From CAZPZZ01 sp964591245 (GTDB taxonomy: Bacteria; Acidobacteriota; Vicinamibacteria; Vicinamibacterales; UBA8438): a DNA stretch of 10,638 nt. Position 1 is the stretch's first letter; every line of letters starts with the position of its first letter. A model generated the notes under the pieces. It was not told the DNA's origin. It made no database searches and saw only the letters and a program-made list of their open reading frames with translations. The stretch spans positions 1 through 10,638 of the forward strand of contig CAZPZZ010000141.1 in NCBI GenBank assembly GCA_964591245.1, given 5' to 3'. Position numbers and translations under genes: made by a program. This document shows, piece by piece, positions 7,006 through 10,638 of this stretch.

Positions 7006-7779
7006 CTAGTTCCCACCAGTCCGATGGACGGCATAGGTCACCCACATCGCGGGATAATCGCACGTCATCGGCAACGTCAGGCCTTCCAACGCATTGAGAC
7101 CCTCCCGACGAAGGTCCATTCGACTCGCAAATGCCGCGGGCGTCGCCGGCACTGTCGCAATCGCCAGTCCACTCCTGCCTCCAATCACCGTCTCTCCGAC
7201 CGGACCCAGTTCCCTGGTGTAGAGCTGCATCAGGGAGTTGTCACCGCCTGCCTGATAATTTCTGGCCACACCCTGGACAAACGCGTAGGCGTCGTCAACG
7301 GTCGAGTTCTCATTCAACTCGCAGAACCGGGTGGTCATCAATGTGGCGTCTCCAGAGAACCCGTCGTTGCCCGGGTTCACGGTCCGCGATTGATTGAGGC
7401 GAAACGTCGAGGGATCACAGGTAAAGAGATCCGTCGCGCGTGTATTTGGCCGGACTCTATTCTCTGGTAGCGCAAGCCTTGCCCCGGTCCTGCCGACCAT
7501 TTCACCGTAGCTGGGGAAGTAGGCCGCCATCGTGAAATCGCTACTGGCGCGATAGCTGCCGGCATAGAACGCCTGACGAAAGAAGATCGCGTTTGGAGCC
7601 GTTTCGTCACGCGGCGCTGCCCGTGCCCACTGCACCGCGTCCGCCATGCTCGTGCCGTCGTTCAGGGAGCAGTTGATCAGCGAGATGAGCGCACCCGGCG
7701 GTCTCTCCTGTCCCTGCACGGACGCCGCAAACAGACATACGCTGAGCATCGAGCCAAGTACCACCGGTGTCCTCTTCAT
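7006..7779 (-). CDS. Secreted four-cysteine duplicated protein, paralog A (first in operon)
   Basis: A 257-residue exported protein and the first gene of the tandem trio; function unknown. A signal peptide covers about 1-23 (SVQGQ). Conserved cysteines are C37, C121, C153 and C240, spaced almost symmetrically: 84 residues within the first half and 87 within the second. This copy shows the internal duplication best. NCSLNDGTSMADAVQWA (36-52) matches FCELNENSTVDDAYAFV (152-168), and both halves close with a TCD tripeptide (120-122 and 239-241). SDFTMAAYFPSYGEMVGR (80-97) parallels LAIATVPATPAAFASR (205-220). The ATG at 7779 begins the signal peptide. GGAGAGG lies about 14 bases upstream, so the in-frame GTG at 7785, nearer to it, is a possible alternative; upstream of that the frame is not protein-like. 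Confidence 0.85.
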   Translation of the reverse strand: MKRTPVVLGSMLSVCLFAASVQGQERPPGALISLINCSLNDGTSMADAVQWARAAPRDETAPNAIFFRQAFYAGSYRASSDFTMAAYFPSYGEMVGRTGARLALPENRVRPNTRATDLFTCDPSTFRLNQSRTVNPGNDGFSGDATLMTTRFCELNENSTVDDAYAFVQGVARNYQAGGDNSLMQLYTRELGPVGETVIGGRSGLAIATVPATPAAFASRMDLRREGLNALEGLTLPMTCDYPAMWVTYAVHRTGGN

Positions 7780-7975
7780 AGTCACAATAGGGTCCTCTCC
7801 TTTACATGACAGCTGGGGTGTTCCTGGAGTCTCCGGTTCTCGGCGTATCGGTAGTCGCGCGATCACTTAGCAAACGCGGCATCGCGTGAAGCGACAGCCA
7901 CGTAAACCAAGACCGTCCGACTATACGCGGAAGAATCGAAAATATAGCGAGTTAGATTGAAATAAAGTTCTATTG

Positions 7976-8041
7976 TGTTTTTGTAATTCGAAGCCTATAT
8001 ATAAGGGATTAAACTGTCAACACAAACGAATTACAAAAGCA
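7976..8041. repeat. Widely spaced inverted repeat in the AT-rich island
   Basis: The arms TTTTGTAATTCG (7979-7990) and CGAATTACAAAA (8027-8038) are exact reverse complements. They extend to 15 pairs (7976-7990 with 8027-8041) with one G-T pair. The 36-base interval contains the minus-strand TTGACA. The symmetric placement around a promoter suggests paired binding sites for a regulator, or a transcribed hairpin. Confidence 0.7.
7992..8020 (-). promoter_or_regulatory. Candidate promoter for the paralog operon
   Basis: On the minus strand a consensus -35, TTGACA (8015-8020), is followed by TATAGG after 15 bases (7994-7999) or TAGGCT after 17 bases (7992-7997). The -35 is perfect but neither -10 is strong. 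Transcription would start near 7985, giving a leader of about 205 bases before paralog A. Confidence 0.4.
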
Positions 8042-8096
8042 AGTAGCATATATAAATTCTAATATAGAGTTTTTAGCTTAGAACTAAATATACACA

Positions 8097-8124
8097 TTGA
8101 AATACGCAATTAATTTACATTAAT
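8097..8124 (+). promoter_or_regulatory. Candidate promoter for the DUF1579-like gene
   Basis: TTGAAA (8097-8102, five of six to consensus) is followed after 16 bases by ATTAAT (8119-8124, four of six). The -10 falls inside the right arm of the dyad at 8106-8127, so a protein bound there would block polymerase. In such an AT-rich stretch, chance matches are likely. A TTGACC at 8293-8298 closer to the gene lacks a good -10. Confidence 0.3.
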
Positions 8125-8127
8125 TGC
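8106..8127. promoter_or_regulatory. Perfect 9-bp dyad, operator-like
   Basis: The arms GCAATTAAT (8106-8114) and ATTAATTGC (8119-8127) are exact complements around four bases (TTAC). Size and symmetry fit the binding site of a dimeric helix-turn-helix repressor. No regulator gene is present in the window. Confidence 0.5.
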
Positions 8128-8218
8128 ATTTAATCATTCTTGATGACACGCCAACCATGAATCTCTTCAAAAGCCAGGACAGAGAAAAAAAGGGAGGGCA
8201 ATATAGGTAGATAGCTCC

Positions 8219-8266
8219 GGCGGTCGAGAATAATGGAGTCCCTTACCAGGCACCTGACTCGACGCC
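8219..8266 (+). other. Possible structured 5' leader element
   Basis: GTCGAG (8223-8228) pairs with CTCGAC (8258-8263). The stem extends by GGC/GCC (8219-8221 with 8264-8266) past one bulged G, giving nine pairs enclosing 29 bases that include a short CAGG/CCTG hairpin. It does not match any riboswitch class I recognise. It would lie in the leader of the DUF1579-like gene if that gene is transcribed from the AT-rich island. Confidence 0.25.
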
Positions 8267-8350
8267 CACTTCTTATAGACTTGGCGGGAACCTTGACCGC
8301 TCGTTTTTCAGGATGTGATAGAGGAACTCACAACACAGGAGAAAGAGGCA

Positions 8351-8896
8351 ATGAATAGAAACATCATCCTTCCGATCATCGCAGCCGTCGTGTTGTTGAC
8401 ATCAAGTAACCAGGCGAGCGCGCAACTGAGCGACGACGCGTTCGCCCAGATGCGGGGTCTCGCAGGTGAATGGTCAGGCACTCTCCACGTTGAGCAAGGC
8501 GAGCATTTGGCACGACTGGGTGTCAATGCGGAACAGGCCCTGACACTCAACTACAGCGTACGCTCCGGCGGCAGCTCGATCCTGGAAGAGAGCAATAGCG
8601 ACGGGATAGAGATGCTCACGATCTACAACACGCAAACAGGCGACCTGCTCACGACCCACTACTGCATCTTGATGAACAAGCCAGTGGGAGTACTCGACTC
8701 GTCAACCGATGGCGTCTTGTCATTCACCACGGACCCGGCACGCAGCGGGTTGGAAGAAGGGAAAGACGAGTACGTCAGCTGGTGGCGCATAGACCTGGAA
8801 CCTGGTAATCCGAATCAGTTCACCTACGAATATGGCGTGAAGAAACCAGACCTGACAGAGTGGTCGGCAAGAGCCGTCGTGACCAGAGTGAACTGA
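8351..8896 (+). CDS. Exported DUF1579-like protein
   Basis: A 181-residue protein with a signal peptide (1-24, ending QASAQ), so periplasmic or secreted. The mature part opens with MRGLAGEWSGTLHV (34-47), then NYSVRSGGSSILEESNSD (67-84), EMLTIYNTQTGDLLTTHYC (87-105) and a further series of strands. The L-x-G-x-W start, the G-x-x-x-x-E strand and the THYC segment are typical of DUF1579-like beta-barrel proteins (calycin-like lipid- or ligand-binding folds) in environmental bacteria. No ligand can be named. The ATG at 8351 follows GGAGAAAGAGG and begins the signal peptide; an in-frame GTG at 8315 adds twelve non-signal residues and is less likely. It is transcribed away from the paralog operon across the shared AT-rich region and ends just before a terminator hairpin. 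Confidence 0.82.
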   Translation: MNRNIILPIIAAVVLLTSSNQASAQLSDDAFAQMRGLAGEWSGTLHVEQGEHLARLGVNAEQALTLNYSVRSGGSSILEESNSDGIEMLTIYNTQTGDLLTTHYCILMNKPVGVLDSSTDGVLSFTTDPARSGLEEGKDEYVSWWRIDLEPGNPNQFTYEYGVKKPDLTEWSARAVVTRVN

Positions 8897-8949
8897 GGAG
8901 ATCGTCAAACTGCAGCGTAGTCGCCGGAAGACATACGATCCCTCCTCCG

Positions 8950-8985
8950 AACGGCCCGCCGTTGGCTTCACAGCGGTGGGCCGTT
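8950..8985 (+). terminator. Terminator hairpin after the DUF1579-like gene
   Basis: A 12-pair stem, AACGGCCCGCCG with CGGTGGGCCGTT (8950-8961 and 8974-8985, one G-U pair), can be extended by two weaker pairs around an eight-base loop. It is followed by TTCT. It lies 54 bases after the stop codon. Confidence 0.75.
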
Positions 8986-9108
8986 TCTACCGTACTGGAC
9001 TAGGCCAGGTAAACCGTTGGGACGGAAAGCGAGCATCGACCCGGCTTTGAACCAGGAGAACATCGAAGAGTCGGTCGTCTTCACTGTGCAAGCAATACGG
9101 ACCAGAAG

Positions 9109-9813
9109 TCACCGGCGAGAGCGTCGCCCCCGTCGCCCGGTCGCCGGCTTGACACCGACAAAAATCGTGTGCTTGGAGCCCCCTTTTTCGCGGCGAGCTC
9201 GTACCCGGTCCGACTCTGCGTCGAAACCGTGAAAACGCAGGCGCTGTTCGAACTTTCTGTCATCCCAGGCCGACCACACAGCCAGGGTCCCACCTACGGT
9301 GAGGGCCGCGTATGCGGCAGCCACGCCGGCGTTGTCGTACAGCCCGCAATTATTGAGCGAGGTGAAGGCCGAGGGACCATTGTCAACATCCAGCAAGATC
9401 GCATCGAATCGTCCAGGGTTCGCCCGGAGCGTGAACCCGACATCCTCGACGGCGATCCGTACTCGTCGGTCCTTGAGCGGGTGGTTCGCCAGCGGCCCAA
9501 GTGGCCCGCGGTTCCACTCGACCACGGCCGGCAGCAGCTCCGCCACCGTCACAATCGCATCCGACGAGACCAGGTCCAGGGCTGCTCGCAGCGTGAATCC
9601 CATGCCGAGCCCACCCACGAGCACGCGGGGGCGCTCCACGGTCGCCAACCGCTCGCAGGTATATGAGGCAAGCGATTCCTCTGATCCATGAGCGCGACTC
9701 GACATCAAGGGCTGACCGTTGACCAGAATCACGTATTCTCCATCACGCTCCGTCAGGCGAATATCATTGCCATCTGGCGTCTCCGAGCACCCTAGCTCTC
9801 TCCATGGCTTCAT
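9109..9813 (-). CDS. Spermidine-synthase-like class I methyltransferase-fold protein
   Basis: A 234-residue cytoplasmic protein with a Rossmann-like fold. VLVGGLGMGFTLRAAL (64-79) is the glycine-rich nucleoside-binding loop. AELLP with E92 ends the second strand and fits the ribose-binding acid. AILLDVDNGP (138-147) holds D142 and D144 where polyamine synthases place their catalytic Asp. The order and the QPLMSSRAHGSEESLA segment (35-50) match proteins annotated as spermidine synthase, but the protein is shorter than SpeE (about 280) and lacks its N-terminal beta domain, so it may act on another substrate. The C-terminus is very basic (GRRGRRSRR). The start at 9813 is chosen because the KPWRELG beginning fits the family and AAGGTGAG lies upstream; the frame extends to 9906 without protein-like sequence. 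It is a single gene, divergent from the SMP-30-like gene, with no polyamine gene nearby. Confidence 0.82.
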   Translation of the reverse strand: MKPWRELGCSETPDGNDIRLTERDGEYVILVNGQPLMSSRAHGSEESLASYTCERLATVERPRVLVGGLGMGFTLRAALDLVSSDAIVTVAELLPAVVEWNRGPLGPLANHPLKDRRVRIAVEDVGFTLRANPGRFDAILLDVDNGPSAFTSLNNCGLYDNAGVAAAYAALTVGGTLAVWSAWDDRKFEQRLRFHGFDAESDRVRARREKGGSKHTIFVGVKPATGRRGRRSRR

Positions 9814-10082
9814 TGTTGCGCGCTCACCTTCGCCCGTACATCGCTCGCGATCGACGCCAGCTGGGCGCCTCGCCCACTGGCACTGTCGAGCTGACAGAAG
9901 CACCACCCCCGCGTCGAGACGATGCCGACTACGACGGGATAGAATGGCGTCGTAAAATAACCATACTGCACGACCAGCGCAACGGTAGTCAGGGCCTGTT
10001 AAAGGATCTAGCGCTTTGAACCCGCGTCGTCGACGCTTTCAACACTCGGCAACGCTCAAGAGAACACGGAGAAATCACTGAT
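9814..10082. other. Divergent intergenic region
   Basis: This is 269 bases between the methyltransferase-like gene and the SMP-30-like gene. It should contain both promoters, but no consensus pair is clear. Two near-identical nonamers, CGCTTTGAA (10012-10020) and CGCTTTCAA (10034-10042), are offset by 22 bases, roughly two helical turns. No gene is seen. Confidence 0.35.
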
Positions 10083-10638
10083 ATGTACACAGTAATGATG
10101 AATTCAGCGAGTCGGCGAATCGTCCCCACACTGCTCGTCGCCACCGTCATGGCGATCCCGGCACACGCGCAGGAATTTGAAGCGGGCGAACCCATCGGTT
10201 CCCTCAATGAAGCAGGCGTCTGGCAACCAATGTCGGACAACGTCAAGGTTTTCGGCAGTTTCCATTTCTCCGAGAGCTGCACATTCGACCCCAACAAGAA
10301 CCTGGTGCTGGCCATGAATACAGGCAATCGTGGCGACGCCAGCGTCAACGACGGCTATGTCTCCCTCATCAATCCCGATGGAAGTGTGCATACGCCCAAG
10401 TGGATTGGCGCCACCCGCGACGGATTAGATCTCTATGACCCACTGGGCAGCGCGGTCAGCAATGGTGTGCTCTATACCGTTGACTCCCCATACGTCCGCC
10501 TCTTTGACCTAGACACAGGAAGCCCCCTGCGATCCATCGCCGTGCCAGATTCTACGCTGCTAAATGGCATTGCCGTTTCAGATGACGGCACCGTGTACGC
10601 GTCCAACACCAGACCCGTTGGACAGATCTGGAAGGTCA
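10083..10638 (+). CDS. Secreted SMP-30/gluconolactonase-like beta-propeller, 3' truncated by window
   Basis: The first 185 codons of a gene that runs off the window edge. A signal peptide (about 1-29) ends in IPAHAQ, so the product is exported. The mature part shows propeller-blade repeats: FSESCTFDPNKNLVLAMN (62-79), GYVSLINPDGSV (91-102), LGSAVSNGVLYTVDS (121-135), VRLFDLDTGSPLRSIAVPD (138-156) and LNGIAVSDDGTVYASNT (160-176). E64 sits where SMP-30/gluconolactonase proteins place a metal-binding Glu, and N161-G162 fits the conserved asparagine of the LNGIA motif. Relatives hydrolyse sugar lactones or are uncharacterised propellers, and substrate cannot be told. The ATG at 10083 has GGAG 11 bases upstream (10068-10071); ATGs at 10095 and 10098 are alternatives that keep the signal peptide. 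Confidence 0.85.
   Translation, partial: MYTVMMNSASRRIVPTLLVATVMAIPAHAQEFEAGEPIGSLNEAGVWQPMSDNVKVFGSFHFSESCTFDPNKNLVLAMNTGNRGDASVNDGYVSLINPDGSVHTPKWIGATRDGLDLYDPLGSAVSNGVLYTVDSPYVRLFDLDTGSPLRSIAVPDSTLLNGIAVSDDGTVYASNTRPVGQIWKV

Larger units (their letters stand above)
7780..8350. promoter_or_regulatory. Long divergent control region with AT-rich island
   Basis: A 571-base region without a gene separates the leftward paralog operon from the rightward DUF1579-like gene. By hand count, 7961-8130 has 42 G or C in 170 bases (about 25%), in sharp contrast with the GC-rich surroundings. The island holds two inverted repeats and two promoter-like hexamer pairs, listed separately. The flanks (7780-7930 and 8140-8350) return to normal composition and would be the 5' leaders of the two transcripts. 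That both promoters lie here is inference from gene layout. Confidence 0.65.

Noticed and set aside
7024..7470. 148-codon plus-strand frame inside paralog A
   Set aside because: It is antisense to a gene supported by homology to two neighbours, and the translation shows no domain.
7961..8130. AT-rich island as a replication origin, phage attachment site or insertion remnant
   Set aside because: No DnaA-box cluster, integrase, transposase, tRNA or target-site duplication was seen; a divergent control region is the simpler reading.
9169..9666. 165-codon plus-strand frame
   Set aside because: It is antisense to the methyltransferase-like gene, whose motifs are intact.
10012..10042. Two near-identical nonamers 22 bases apart upstream of the SMP-30-like gene
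   Set aside because: The repeats are short, differ at one base and occur once; chance is not excluded, so they are only mentioned in the intergenic entry.

Overview
This window looks like chromosomal DNA of a GC-rich, Gram-negative environmental bacterium. The envelope evidence is several Sec-type signal peptides and a 940-residue outer-membrane beta-barrel protein of the CBM9/DUF5916 type. Together with a hydroxynitrile-lyase-like cupin, a DUF1330 protein and an SMP-30-like propeller, the content resembles Acidobacteriota (perhaps Vicinamibacteria) or Gemmatimonadota. That placement is inference from gene content; no rRNA or marker gene is present. I see no tRNA, rRNA, CRISPR array, transposase or phage gene.

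Layout, left to right. (1) 55-507 (+): exported or membrane-anchored cupin. (2) 603-968 (-): SnoaL/DUF4440-like NTF2-fold protein. (3) 1255-1749 (-): Nudix hydrolase with an N-terminal zinc ribbon. (4) 1848-4670 (-): large outer-membrane protein joining a FlgO/TolB-like periplasmic domain to a CBM9-like domain and a DUF5916 barrel. (5) 4914-5201 (+): DUF1330 protein, followed by a perfect 12-bp GC-rich hairpin. (6) 5440-7779 (-): three consecutive paralogous genes for secreted four-cysteine proteins that I cannot assign to a named family. (7) 7780-8350: a 571-bp divergent intergenic region containing an approximately 25% GC island with two inverted repeats and promoter-like hexamers. (8) 8351-8896 (+): exported DUF1579-like protein with a terminator. 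(9) 9109-9813 (-): spermidine-synthase-like methyltransferase-fold protein. (10) 10083-end (+): secreted SMP-30/gluconolactonase-like propeller, cut by the window edge.

The genes alternate strand often and mostly look like small independent transcription units. The exception is the paralog trio, which has short gaps (34 and 86 bp) and a good ribosome binding site for each gene, so it is probably one operon. Each trio protein also appears to be internally duplicated: two halves of about 115 residues each begin with a C-x-[LIV]-x-x-[GN] segment, carry a strand-helix segment, and end with a second cysteine. The operon therefore encodes six related modules in tandem. This operon and its AT-rich, dyad-rich control region, shared with the divergent gene at 8351, form the part of the window most likely to be an undescribed system. 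Its function cannot be read from the sequence.
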